From NCBI GenBank assembly GCA_965218205.1, contig OZ244590.1, forward strand, positions 2,232,001-2,296,000: 64,000 bases of DNA, in the 5' to 3' direction. The position numbers and the translations under genes are program-made. The notes under the pieces are model-generated. The model saw nothing but the letters and a program-made list of their open reading frames with translations. It had not been told where the DNA came from and searched no databases. The number at the start of each line of letters is the position of its first letter. The stretch's first letter is position 1. Positions 26,394-35,285 of the stretch are shown in pieces. Source of the DNA: CBDDCA01 sp965218205 (lineage in GTDB: Bacteria; Spirochaetota; Spirochaetia; WTKD01; G963693115).

Positions 26394-27299
26394 TTAATTA
26401 CTGGTTGTTACTTTTGCCATAGCTTCAATTGATGTATAGGCGGGACCAGTAGTAATAACTTGTTGTACTACGATTGCATAATATTTACCTGCTTTGAGAT
26501 TATCTAGTTTATAAGTTGTGCCTTTATCAGCTATCTTTGGTGTTGTTCTTGCTTTTGCGGAACTTGTTTTTACATCTGAGATAGTGTCTACTGCTCCTTT
26601 TGTTGTCTCTTTATAATATATATAATAGTCATTTTTACCATCATCTGCTGCATCTAAAACAGTAACTGTAATACTATGTACTGCTGGTGATCCGTCTTTG
26701 CTTGCTGCAGCTGTGAAAAATCTAACATCTGAAGGTGTTGTCGAAAGTCCTATTGTTGGTTTATCATCTGCTTTATATATCACATTAAATCTTACTCCTT
26801 GTGATGTTTTAGGACCATTTTTCACAAATATTGCTATTTCATAAGTTTTATCTGCTGTAAGGTTGCCACTGGCGGTTATCGTTGCTGTAGCAAAGTCTTT
26901 ACTACTACTATCTATAACGATACCACCACCTTGAGCTGAAGTAAGTTTTTTTGATGAACCTGCGGCTGTTTTTATTGCAGTAGGATTTCTATCATTATCA
27001 CTAGCATTAGTTTTTTCTATATAATATAACTCGTAACTTAGTTCTGCTTTAGTGAGTGGTGTACCATCGTCTTTTTTAGCGCCTGTAATATCCGGTGCAT
27101 TCCATTTTATTACTAAATTATCACCATTCAAAGAAATACTTCTTCCCACATCGGAAATATCTGGTAGTTTTGAACTATTTCCTGCACTACTACTCCCTAC
27201 AGCATCATTTTCACAACTTATAGTTGCAAACAAACTTGTTACAATTATCATAAACAATGACAATTTGATTAAATTATTTGAAAACTTAGTATGTTTCAT
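26394..27299 (-). CDS. Small Fn3-type lipoprotein, 301 aa
   Basis: Start ATG 27299 with AAGGAGAGA at 4-6 nt. Signal peptide and lipobox: hydrophobic stretch then FATISC (Cys about residue 29), followed by a Ser/Gly-rich linker. The mature part has two Fn3-like units; GAKKDDGTPLTKAELSYELY closely resembles GAKNKDGTTVTSNDELVYTVY of the giant lipoprotein at 49-53.6 kb, so it is a short member of the same family, without DUF285 repeats. Predicted surface-exposed; function unknown. Its promoter region has a 13-A tract (27398-27410). Confidence 0.85.
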   Translation of the reverse strand: MKHTKFSNNLIKLSLFMIIVTSLFATISCENDAVGSSSAGNSSKLPDISDVGRSISLNGDNLVIKWNAPDITGAKKDDGTPLTKAELSYELYYIEKTNASDNDRNPTAIKTAAGSSKKLTSAQGGGIVIDSSSKDFATATITASGNLTADKTYEIAIFVKNGPKTSQGVRFNVIYKADDKPTIGLSTTPSDVRFFTAAASKDGSPAVHSITVTVLDAADDGKNDYYIYYKETTKGAVDTISDVKTSSAKARTTPKIADKGTTYKLDNLKAGKYYAIVVQQVITTGPAYTSIEAMAKVTTSN

Positions 27300-27397
27300 A
27301 TAATCTCTCCTTAAAAAATATAATGTTATACAACAAATAGAATGTTCATTAGTCCATATTTAAACATTTTTTTTCGTGTATATTAATAATTTATATG

Positions 27398-27415
27398 TTT
27401 TTTTTTTTTTGTCAA
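27398..27415 (-). promoter_or_regulatory. TTGACA followed by a 13-A tract, possible length-variable promoter
   Basis: On the minus strand TTGACA (27415-27410) runs straight into A13, then CATATAAATTATTAATATAC. TATAAA lies 14 nt from the -35 and would need three more A to reach 17 nt. The tract sits in the spacer, where length changes alter promoter strength. Confidence 0.5.
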
Positions 27416-27423
27416 GTGCAAGT

Positions 27424-27504
27424 TGCAGATTCTTGCAAATTCAAGGACTAATTGCAACAAAGGAGCAAAAAAAGAGCAAGAAGCATAGAAATACATTTTT
27501 TTAG
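27424..27504 (+). repeat. Dispersed peptide-coding repeat, copy B
   Basis: On the plus strand it reads QIQGLIATKEQKKSKKHRNT then FF and a stop at 27504. No start codon; lies between the divergent lipoprotein gene and the gene at 27579. Confidence 0.55.
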
Positions 27505-27578
27505 GAGCATACACTACATAAAAATCCTCATTTACACTACTATATAAATAGGTATACTTACTGCCATTGGAGATTTAT

Positions 27579-28394
27579 ATGAATAAAACATTTTATTTTT
27601 TACTAGTAATGATTGCTTTCTTATGCACCAACGCTTTTTCTAACAAACTATACATCCCTTTCACAAATAATAGAGAAGAGAAAAACATATGTACCAATGC
27701 TTTTTCTAACGAGCTACAACACATAGGCGATTTTGAATATCAAGAGTACAGTATTATTTCAAACAAAAGTACAACAAAAAAAGGACAGGTATTTTTTAGA
27801 GAACGCACCTTAAACAAAGAATTTTTTAGCAAAAGTCCCCTCAAAAAAACTATTAAGACATACAGTATTCATTTTTTTGATTGTGAGGATACATCATCAT
27901 CTTTTCCTCCCTCACCTTACTCACAATACTTTGAGCTTCAAGCAGAAAGTGAAAACGAAAACGAAAACATTACACTATTCTCAGAAAATATAAAAAAATA
28001 TTTTAAGTGGGAAACCATTGCCACACAGGACAATGAAGTCTTTACGAAAGAGATTGTGCATATTTCAGATGTAGTGTATTCTTTTGTTGATGTATATAAC
28101 GATTGGTATACCACTATTTCTGGTATAAGAATGCGATTTATCTCTCAAAAAACCAATCCCGATGATAACAACTCTTCTGTCAAAACAGGCTTAGTTCTTA
28201 TCACCGATACATTGATCGCTCCCAGCGATAAATCAGTACTCTTTCCTTCTACCATAACGATACCAGATTCTGATAGAACACAAACTATCATAGCAATACT
28301 CGATTCTGAACAAGCACAAAATCTTCTTGATTTATTTGATGAAAATAAAATAGAAGAAGCAAGACAAAAAGATATATCGTATAAATATCAATAG
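27579..28394 (+). CDS. Exported protein of unknown function, 271 aa
   Basis: Start at ATG 27579 with GGAG at 6-7 nt and a TATACT further upstream. The N-terminus MNKTFYFLLVMIAFLCTNAF is a signal peptide. A short internal duplication is visible: CTNAFSNKL at about residues 17-25 and CTNAFSNEL about 20 residues later. The mature part is rich in Ser, Thr, Asn and acidic residues (ESENENENIT) and predicted mostly beta. I do not recognise it. The DDAH-like gene begins 14 nt after its stop. Confidence 0.75.
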   Translation: MNKTFYFLLVMIAFLCTNAFSNKLYIPFTNNREEKNICTNAFSNELQHIGDFEYQEYSIISNKSTTKKGQVFFRERTLNKEFFSKSPLKKTIKTYSIHFFDCEDTSSSFPPSPYSQYFELQAESENENENITLFSENIKKYFKWETIATQDNEVFTKEIVHISDVVYSFVDVYNDWYTTISGIRMRFISQKTNPDDNNSSVKTGLVLITDTLIAPSDKSVLFPSTITIPDSDRTQTIIAILDSEQAQNLLDLFDENKIEEARQKDISYKYQ

Positions 28395-28408
28395 TTCTTT
28401 GATACTAT

Positions 28409-29242
28409 ATGATACATGAACCTACAATTTTTTTATGTCCTCCCACATACTTTCGAGTAGAAAGCACTATAAATATATGGATGAAAAAAACAAAAGATCC
28501 TGTAAACAGAAAAAAAGCACAACAACAATGGGACATTCTTAAAAATACATTTGAAACATATATCTCTGTAGAAACAATAGAGCCTCAGCCAGAATTACCT
28601 GATATGGTATTCACTGCAAATTCAGGCTTCATTTATAACAATAATGTAATACTCAGTACATTTCTCTATAAAGAAAGAAAAAAAGAAGCCTATTATTTTC
28701 AACAAAAATTTCTCTCACTTGACTACACAGTACATACTGTCCCTGATGCCTATACATTTGAAGGCTGTGGTGATGCACTATACGATGAATATTATAACAT
28801 AGTATGGGCAGGATATGGTTTTAGAAGCGATAAAGAAGTATATCCTTTCATAGAAGAACATACTGGTATTCAGCCTATCTATATGCAATTAGTACAAGAA
28901 TCTTTTTATCATCTTGACACTTGCTTATGTCCTCTTGCACATGGGTACATGCTATACTACCCTAAGGCTCTCTCAGATACTTCACTAAAAACATTAGAAG
29001 ATATAGTTCCAAAAGAAAAACGAATCCCAGTTTCTGATGAAGATGCATTTTCTTTTGCTTGTAACGCCACCGCAATAAACAATACTATTATTCTTAACAC
29101 AGTATCTCAAACACTTGTGCAAACATTACAAGAACAAGGCATGCATATACATCAAGTACCATTAGACGAGTTCTTAAAATCAGGAGGAACAGCAAAATGC
29201 CTTTCTCTCAGGCTTGACACCCCTTCTCTTCTTTCATCATAA
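28409..29242 (+). CDS. DDAH-like guanidine-modifying hydrolase (amidinotransferase superfamily)
   Basis: 277 aa. Features of the pentein fold: PDMVFTANSGFIYNN near residue 65 with the substrate Asp, FEGCGDALYD, the catalytic His in SFYHLDTCLCPL, and the nucleophilic Cys near the C-terminus in SGGTAKCLSLRLDTP. Family members hydrolyse dimethylarginine, arginine or related guanidines, typically releasing citrulline; the exact substrate cannot be read from sequence. Cytosolic. There is no arginine deiminase operon here, though argH at 16.7 kb would be a possible metabolic partner. It ends 12 nt before the convergent lacZ stop. Confidence 0.85.
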   Translation: MIHEPTIFLCPPTYFRVESTINIWMKKTKDPVNRKKAQQQWDILKNTFETYISVETIEPQPELPDMVFTANSGFIYNNNVILSTFLYKERKKEAYYFQQKFLSLDYTVHTVPDAYTFEGCGDALYDEYYNIVWAGYGFRSDKEVYPFIEEHTGIQPIYMQLVQESFYHLDTCLCPLAHGYMLYYPKALSDTSLKTLEDIVPKEKRIPVSDEDAFSFACNATAINNTIILNTVSQTLVQTLQEQGMHIHQVPLDEFLKSGGTAKCLSLRLDTPSLLSS

Positions 29243-29254
29243 TTTTCATTATAA

Positions 29255-32200
29255 TCAAAAAATGCTATCATTATCTAAACGATGTTTTGCTATAGCTTGC
29301 AATGACTGTTTTCGTTTCTTTTGAATAAGCGGGAGAAAAAACAACCCTAATGTTTTTGTTTCCCATGCCCTCATAGTATACTTTGGTAATGGAGTAGCTT
29401 TCCAGCTATCCTCTCCTGATACTCCTTGTTGCTGTAGATCAACATTGCATCGTACACAATCTCGCTTTGGAATATCATGCATATGCAATGCCTTCTTAAA
29501 TCGTGCAGAACTATGTATGCTTCCATATCGCAAAAAATCCTTTGCTTTGTATGCTTCTTGTCCGTTATCAAAATCTTCTATAAAATTATGATGTACCGAC
29601 ACATTACACACACTCTCTGCAATACACATACATCCATTTCCATGTATATCTTGCAAAGAAAACCATCGAGTATCTGTCTTATTGCCACTTTCTTGTGGCC
29701 GTACATATGTTTTTTCTTGTTGATCTTCCACTGTGCCATGATATAACGCTATATGTGCTGCTATTTTTCTATCCCAGTACGACTCAAAGGGGCCTCTGCC
29801 ATACCATGTAAAATGCTCATAGCTTTTTTGTAATAGCATCTCAATGCCAAAACGTGGAAGCTCACTTAACAGTAACGCTATAGTTTGAGGGTACGCAGAT
29901 ACATGCGTATCGGTATGCTCCAACATACCATGCACTCCAGGATAATAGCACCGCATCCCCATGAGACCATTATGATATACAGAAAAAACAGTGCGTGCAA
30001 GCAGCAATTTCACTCCCTCTAGTGTTGTAGTTATATGATATTCCAGTGTAATTTTTTGTGTATCCTCTTGCACTCCAACACATGTATAGTGTGCTTGAGA
30101 TCTCATATTGTACCAAAACCGTGCTCTCATTGGAAAAGCACATCCAAAATCATTATCAGTAGGTATGCGCCAAAAATTAATCTTCATTGATTCACATAAT
30201 AGCTCTTGTCCTTGTACCGTATAAGATTGCAACATTCCTTGTTTTTTTACAAAACGAAAACACACATCATTATTTTTTATCGTAACGCTTGCCTCATCCT
30301 GTGTAAGCACTACCTCACTTGAAGGATGTGTCAATACCGATATTTTTGACAAAGCTCTTTCTCTTTCACGATTTTCTTTGCTAAGCAACCCTAGTACTGC
30401 AGTGTTCCCAAGAGGCAACTGCTCTTTTGCACAACAAAATACAACTCGTTCTTGTGTATGTGCGTATCGTACATGCCCCTTTTTTGTTTTACCCTTATAT
30501 GGCAAGCATACTGTATCATAGATACATACATTAAGAAAATACTCTGCTTTTTTCTTAAGCAATGCTTCAAGTGCTTGCTTTCCAAACAACAGCATAGCAT
30601 CAATATCCTGCTGTTGCTGAGCATCAATATCAACAGTATGACTTACTGTTTTTATACATACACCATCAGATAACAGACATAAGTCAAGACGCAGATCCTT
30701 GCCCAAAGAAAAAAACTGCTTATTGAAAATGCGTACTATCATGCGTTGTTTATCTACCAGAGAAATATCAAAACACTGGTACACTTTCTGCATTTCATAC
30801 AGCTTAGAGGTTGCTGTTCTCTCTGCAGTAACAAGTCCATTAAGACAAAAATCACCATCAGGATTAGGCGTATTATCAGCACCAAAATCTCCTCCATATG
30901 CAAAAAATCTCTGAGGCTTGCCCTCTGTGTCTTGTGTTTTTATGAGCGCTTGATCTACCCAATCCCAGATAAATCCCCCTTGAAGATAGGGAGCATTCTC
31001 AATAGTTTGCCAGTACTCTTTTAGTCCCCCAAAACCATTTCCCATAGCATGCATATACTCACATAAAATAAGAGGTTTAGAACGATACTCTTTTTCTAAC
31101 AGTACCGCCTCCGTTCCTTCTCGCATCCAACGTATCTCTCTTCCACAAGCATAATCTAATAACATTTGTGCTGTCGTGTACATAGGACAATAAATATCGG
31201 TATTATCTTCAAATCCTGCACCTTCATACTGCACAGGTAAGGTACTATGCTTTTTTAGCCACTGGTAACTTGCATAAAAATTAACACCATTTCCTGATTC
31301 ATTTCCTAAAGACCACGTAATAATCGATCCATGATTTTTATCACGTTGCCACATACGAGCAACTCTTTCAACATGCATCTGTTCCCACACAGGATCTTTC
31401 GCTAAAGAATCATACCCATACTGCATACCATGTGATTCAACATTTGCCTCATCTACAACATATATACCATACCTATCACATAAACGATACCAATAAGGAT
31501 CATTTGGATAATGAGAAGTACGAACTGCATTTATATGATGCAATTTCATAAGCCGTATATCCTGTTCCATAGATTCTATAGACACAACATGTGCAGAATC
31601 AGATTCATGCTCATGCCTATTTACTCCCTTTATAAAAACACGTTTTCCATTTACTAAAAGATTTCCGTGTTTAATACACACATCCCTAAATGCTACATCA
31701 TAATACACATGTTCCCCTAAGGATGTAGATAATACAAGAGTATAAAGGTACGGAGTTTCCGCTGACCATGTTTTTATAGAAGAAATAACAGCACGAAACT
31801 GTACTGTTTTGTTCTGTTCATAAGAGCCTTGTTCATTTACATGCTTGCCATGCGATGAAAATGGTACTCCTGTTACTGTTTTCTCAAATAGAACATGTTG
31901 CGTTTGCGGATCTATGAGGGTACATGATATATCTATAGCTTGCCCGTTGGACTGTACATGACCATGCTTCCTATTAGACAGTAGCGATGAAATATCCTCA
32001 CTGCAATGAGCTAGCAACACATCTAGCTTAAAATGAGCATTCTTATAATTATTTTTAAGAGCCGAAAAATGAAAAAAATCTTTGATATATGTTTTAGGAG
32101 TGGCATATATGTATACCTCACGTTCTATTCCCGATAAACGCCAAAAATCTTGACATTCAAGATATGTCCCTGTACTCCAATGTAACACTTTCAATAAAAT

Positions 32201-32821
32201 ACTATTTTTACCACTTACAAGATACGATGATATATCAAATTCTGCAGCAAGTTTGCTATCTTCACTATAGCCGACAACCTTTCCATTTATCCATACATAA
32301 CATGCAGATCGCACAGCTCCAAGGTGTAATACTACACGCTTTTCATGCCAATCAGGAAATACAGAAAATTCACGATAATAATACATAGTAGGATTATATG
32401 TGTCTGGTAACTTTGGTGCAGGCGGTGTCATACATGGAAATTCTTCTATCTGTTTTGCAAAAGAGGGATCACTACGATCTATAAAATCATATGAAACATT
32501 ATGATACACAGGATACGAAAATCCTTCCATTTCCCAGTTAGCTGGTACTGATATAACATTCCAATCGTTTGTGTTTTGTCTTTTCTGCGTAACATCTACC
32601 ACTGTATCTGCTTTGGCAGGAGTATCAAAAAAACGAGCTTTCCATGTGCCATTTAATAACACAAAATTACGAGAATTTTTTCTATCCTCTTGCTCTGCAA
32701 ACTCCTTATTTTCAAATGAATAGAAATCACTTTTCATAGGAAGTCGCTGTATATTAGTGATAGAGCAATCTTGCCACTCATCACCATTAAACACAACATG
32801 CATATCTTTATTTTTTTTCAT
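29255..32821 (-). CDS. lacZ: Beta-galactosidase, GH2 family (long form)
   Basis: Start at ATG 32821, overlapping the end of tag by 14 nt; 1,188 aa, longer than the roughly 1,020 of E. coli LacZ. Order: GH2 sugar-binding jelly roll (NWEMEGFSYPVYHNVSY), Ig-like domain, TIM barrel with NRHEHESDSAHVV, acid/base Glu in WSLGNESGNGVNF, nucleophile Glu in ILCEYMHAMGNG, and the C-terminal small-chain domain (FGCAFPMRARFWYNMR, WYGRGPFESYWDRK). No signal peptide, so it should act in the cytoplasm on imported galactosides. Last gene of the long minus-strand transporter cluster. The extra length lies in several loops such as residues around 270-330. Confidence 0.96.
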   Translation of the reverse strand: MKKNKDMHVVFNGDEWQDCSITNIQRLPMKSDFYSFENKEFAEQEDRKNSRNFVLLNGTWKARFFDTPAKADTVVDVTQKRQNTNDWNVISVPANWEMEGFSYPVYHNVSYDFIDRSDPSFAKQIEEFPCMTPPAPKLPDTYNPTMYYYREFSVFPDWHEKRVVLHLGAVRSACYVWINGKVVGYSEDSKLAAEFDISSYLVSGKNSILLKVLHWSTGTYLECQDFWRLSGIEREVYIYATPKTYIKDFFHFSALKNNYKNAHFKLDVLLAHCSEDISSLLSNRKHGHVQSNGQAIDISCTLIDPQTQHVLFEKTVTGVPFSSHGKHVNEQGSYEQNKTVQFRAVISSIKTWSAETPYLYTLVLSTSLGEHVYYDVAFRDVCIKHGNLLVNGKRVFIKGVNRHEHESDSAHVVSIESMEQDIRLMKLHHINAVRTSHYPNDPYWYRLCDRYGIYVVDEANVESHGMQYGYDSLAKDPVWEQMHVERVARMWQRDKNHGSIITWSLGNESGNGVNFYASYQWLKKHSTLPVQYEGAGFEDNTDIYCPMYTTAQMLLDYACGREIRWMREGTEAVLLEKEYRSKPLILCEYMHAMGNGFGGLKEYWQTIENAPYLQGGFIWDWVDQALIKTQDTEGKPQRFFAYGGDFGADNTPNPDGDFCLNGLVTAERTATSKLYEMQKVYQCFDISLVDKQRMIVRIFNKQFFSLGKDLRLDLCLLSDGVCIKTVSHTVDIDAQQQQDIDAMLLFGKQALEALLKKKAEYFLNVCIYDTVCLPYKGKTKKGHVRYAHTQERVVFCCAKEQLPLGNTAVLGLLSKENRERERALSKISVLTHPSSEVVLTQDEASVTIKNNDVCFRFVKKQGMLQSYTVQGQELLCESMKINFWRIPTDNDFGCAFPMRARFWYNMRSQAHYTCVGVQEDTQKITLEYHITTTLEGVKLLLARTVFSVYHNGLMGMRCYYPGVHGMLEHTDTHVSAYPQTIALLLSELPRFGIEMLLQKSYEHFTWYGRGPFESYWDRKIAAHIALYHGTVEDQQEKTYVRPQESGNKTDTRWFSLQDIHGNGCMCIAESVCNVSVHHNFIEDFDNGQEAYKAKDFLRYGSIHSSARFKKALHMHDIPKRDCVRCNVDLQQQGVSGEDSWKATPLPKYTMRAWETKTLGLFFLPLIQKKRKQSLQAIAKHRLDNDSIF

Positions 32822-33386
32822 AACGCCAACACCCCACAAGATGATCATTTACCAAGCCTACCGCCTGCATATACGCATATATGATAGTAGGACCTACAAA
32901 TGACATTCCTTTTTTTTGTAATGATTCTGATATTTCTTGACTTTTCTCTGTGTATGCAGGAATTTCACTATGATTTTTCCACGCATTTACTATAGGAGTA
33001 TGTTTCACAAAGCCCCATAAGTAATGACAAAAAGAACCATGTTCTTTTTGTATATCTAACAATACCTCTGCATTATTTCTTACAGAATATATTTTTCTCT
33101 TATTACGAATAATATTCTTATTAGTACATTGAGCAACAAGCTCTTCATCACTCATAGCAACAACTTTTGCAGGATCAAAATTATAAAATGCATCCCGATA
33201 CCCTTGTCGCTTTTTTAGTACCGTTTCCCACGATAACCCTGCTTGAGCACCTTCTAGCACAAGCATCTCAAATAACTTGTTATCATTATACACAGGGATA
33301 CCCCACTCATTATCATGATACTGTGCAAGCATCTCGTGTTTGGGCATACTCCCAAAACAACGGCTTTTTTCCCCTATTTCCTTCAT
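32808..33386 (-). CDS. tag: DNA-3-methyladenine glycosylase I
   Basis: 192 aa, normal length. Tag signatures: CFGSMPKHEMLAQYHDNEWG, FEMLVLEGAQAGLSWETVL, the helix-hairpin region FVKHTPIVNAW, GMSFVGPTIIYAYMQAVGL, and the zinc-binding Cys/His at both ends (CF...H, NDHLVGC). It excises 3-methyladenine from alkylated DNA. It lies between the CUT1 permease malG-like gene (75 nt upstream) and lacZ (overlapping), an unusual place that looks like operon hitch-hiking. Confidence 0.95.
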   Translation of the reverse strand: MKEIGEKSRCFGSMPKHEMLAQYHDNEWGIPVYNDNKLFEMLVLEGAQAGLSWETVLKKRQGYRDAFYNFDPAKVVAMSDEELVAQCTNKNIIRNKRKIYSVRNNAEVLLDIQKEHGSFCHYLWGFVKHTPIVNAWKNHSEIPAYTEKSQEISESLQKKGMSFVGPTIIYAYMQAVGLVNDHLVGCWRYEKK

Positions 33387-33460
33387 CGTGCATACCTATC
33401 CATTGTTGTGTATTACAAGTGTCACACTACAAGTATTTTTATCGTACAGAGAATAAATAC

Positions 33461-34315
33461 TTATTCCCCTTTTACTGACCCCATTGTTAATCCTGAAATA
33501 AACTGTTTCTGCATAAGAAAAAACATAATAACAGGAGGCAATGCAGCAACAACAGAACCAGCCGCAATTAAATTCCAAGAAGCTATCCATTGACCACGCA
33601 ACGCTTGAATTCCTACTGTCACTGGACGCACTTTATCACTTTGTACGAGAGTAAGCGCCCAAAAAAAGTCATTCCACACAAAGGTAAAAATAAGCACTGA
33701 TAATGCAGAAAGAGTTGGTTTACTGAGAGGAAAAATAATCTTAAAGAAAATTCTCCATTCGCCTGCTCCTTCCATACGGGCACTCTCAATCAAAGAAAAA
33801 GGGATAGTTTTAATAAAATTTCGTAAGAAAAATGTAGCAAACCCCGATTGAAACGCTATATGAAACAAAATAAGCGATATAGGACTATCGTATGTTCCCA
33901 TCCTTATAGAAAAATCACGTACTGGTATCATTAAAATCTGAAACGGAATAAAGTTACCTGCAATAAACAGCGAAAACAACAATATTCTGCCTCTAAAAAT
34001 ATGAAATGCCAAAGCATATCCAGCAAGGGAGCTTATAAAAATTGTTACAATAACAGTAGGAATAGTGATAATAAGACTATTGATAAAATACCGAAGCATA
34101 GGCGTATTCGTAAACACATTTGTATAGTTTTCTACTATATTCAACTCAGAAGGAACCCCCCAATAGTTTCCTTTGTTTATATCGGCAGAACTTCGTACCG
34201 AAGTAAATAAAATTGCAATAAGCGGAAGTATCCACAATAACAAAGATACATATAAGGCAACTCTATAAGACACATTAGCAAGCCTGCCATGCTTCTGTAT
34301 TGGACTAGGAAACAA
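33461..34315 (-). CDS. CUT1 sugar ABC transporter permease, MalG type
   Basis: 284 aa. It starts at TTG 34315 because a strong GGAGG lies 5-6 nt upstream and no closer ATG exists. Six membrane segments; the EAA cytoplasmic loop is ESARMEGAGEWRIFFKIIFPL, contacting the ATPase. MalG-type inner half of a di-/oligosaccharide or glycerol-3-phosphate importer. Downstream partner of the MalF-type gene 15 nt away. Confidence 0.92.
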   Translation of the reverse strand: MFPSPIQKHGRLANVSYRVALYVSLLLWILPLIAILFTSVRSSADINKGNYWGVPSELNIVENYTNVFTNTPMLRYFINSLIITIPTVIVTIFISSLAGYALAFHIFRGRILLFSLFIAGNFIPFQILMIPVRDFSIRMGTYDSPISLILFHIAFQSGFATFFLRNFIKTIPFSLIESARMEGAGEWRIFFKIIFPLSKPTLSALSVLIFTFVWNDFFWALTLVQSDKVRPVTVGIQALRGQWIASWNLIAAGSVVAALPPVIMFFLMQKQFISGLTMGSVKGE

Positions 34316-34330
34316 AATAACCTCCGTACT

Positions 34331-35230
34331 TTAACTATTTTTTTCGTTTTTTAATAAACGAAATAAAAAATATACTATGTATATATCCATTATTAAAAAT
34401 AAAAATGTTGCTATTGCTGCAGCATACCCCATCTTAAAATTAAACAAGGCTTCATCAACCATGTGATATGCCAGTACATAGCTAGATCCCCAAGGCCCCC
34501 CTGAGGTCATAATAGCAATAAGATCAAAACTTCGTAAAGAACCAATGACTGTAACGACAATAGCAATAAAAGTTGCTGGTCGAAGCTGTGGTAATATAAT
34601 ATGAAACAGCATGCTTGTTTTTTCAGCTCCATCAATTCTTGCTGCTTCTACAATATCAGAACGAATATTAGTGAGTCCTGTGAGATACAAAATTAAACAA
34701 TATGCTGTCTGAGGCCATAAAGAAGCAAAAATAATACCAAAAGTAGCGAGGGTAGGATCTGCAAGCACAGAAACAGGCTTAAGTCCAATATTCTTAAACA
34801 TAACCCCTAATAAGCCAAAATCAGGATTGTAGAACCATGAAAACATAAGACCAACGACTACCAAATTAATCACAAATGGAAAGAAAAACATTGACTTTAC
34901 AAATTTCATCCCCCTGATATTTTGGTTGAGAAACAAGGCAATAATGAGACCAAACACTGGAGCAAGAAAAGAAAATATAAGCCAGTACACATTATTACGA
35001 ATTGAAACAAGAAACCGACTATCTGAAAATAAATCTATGAAATTTTTGAGTCCTACCCATTCTTTAGGCCCAAACCCATTCCAGCGATGAAATGCTAACC
35101 ATATACTTTGCACAATAGGTATAAGCACAAAGATACTAAACATAATAAGCACAGGCAAGAGAAAACTTATGGTAACCCAAATTCCTCCAGAGTATAACCT
35201 GTGTTGCTTTTTCTTTACTAAAGATTGCAT
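34331..35230 (-). CDS. CUT1 sugar ABC transporter permease, MalF type
   Basis: 299 aa, six predicted membrane segments; EAA loop IVEAARIDGAEKTSMLFHIILPQL. Pairs with the MalG-type gene. It follows a complete CUT2 transporter by 55 nt, and the matching binding proteins lie on the far side of that CUT2 operon. A TATAGT-type box about 13 nt upstream of the ATG may give it separate transcription. Substrate unknown; the neighbouring lacZ suggests galactosides. Confidence 0.92.
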   Translation of the reverse strand: MQSLVKKKQHRLYSGGIWVTISFLLPVLIMFSIFVLIPIVQSIWLAFHRWNGFGPKEWVGLKNFIDLFSDSRFLVSIRNNVYWLIFSFLAPVFGLIIALFLNQNIRGMKFVKSMFFFPFVINLVVVGLMFSWFYNPDFGLLGVMFKNIGLKPVSVLADPTLATFGIIFASLWPQTAYCLILYLTGLTNIRSDIVEAARIDGAEKTSMLFHIILPQLRPATFIAIVVTVIGSLRSFDLIAIMTSGGPWGSSYVLAYHMVDEALFNFKMGYAAAIATFLFLIMDIYIVYFLFRLLKNEKNS

Positions 35231-35285
35231 GTATATACTACCTACTATAGTTTATAATAGCACAATATCATTTTTTAGACATGTA

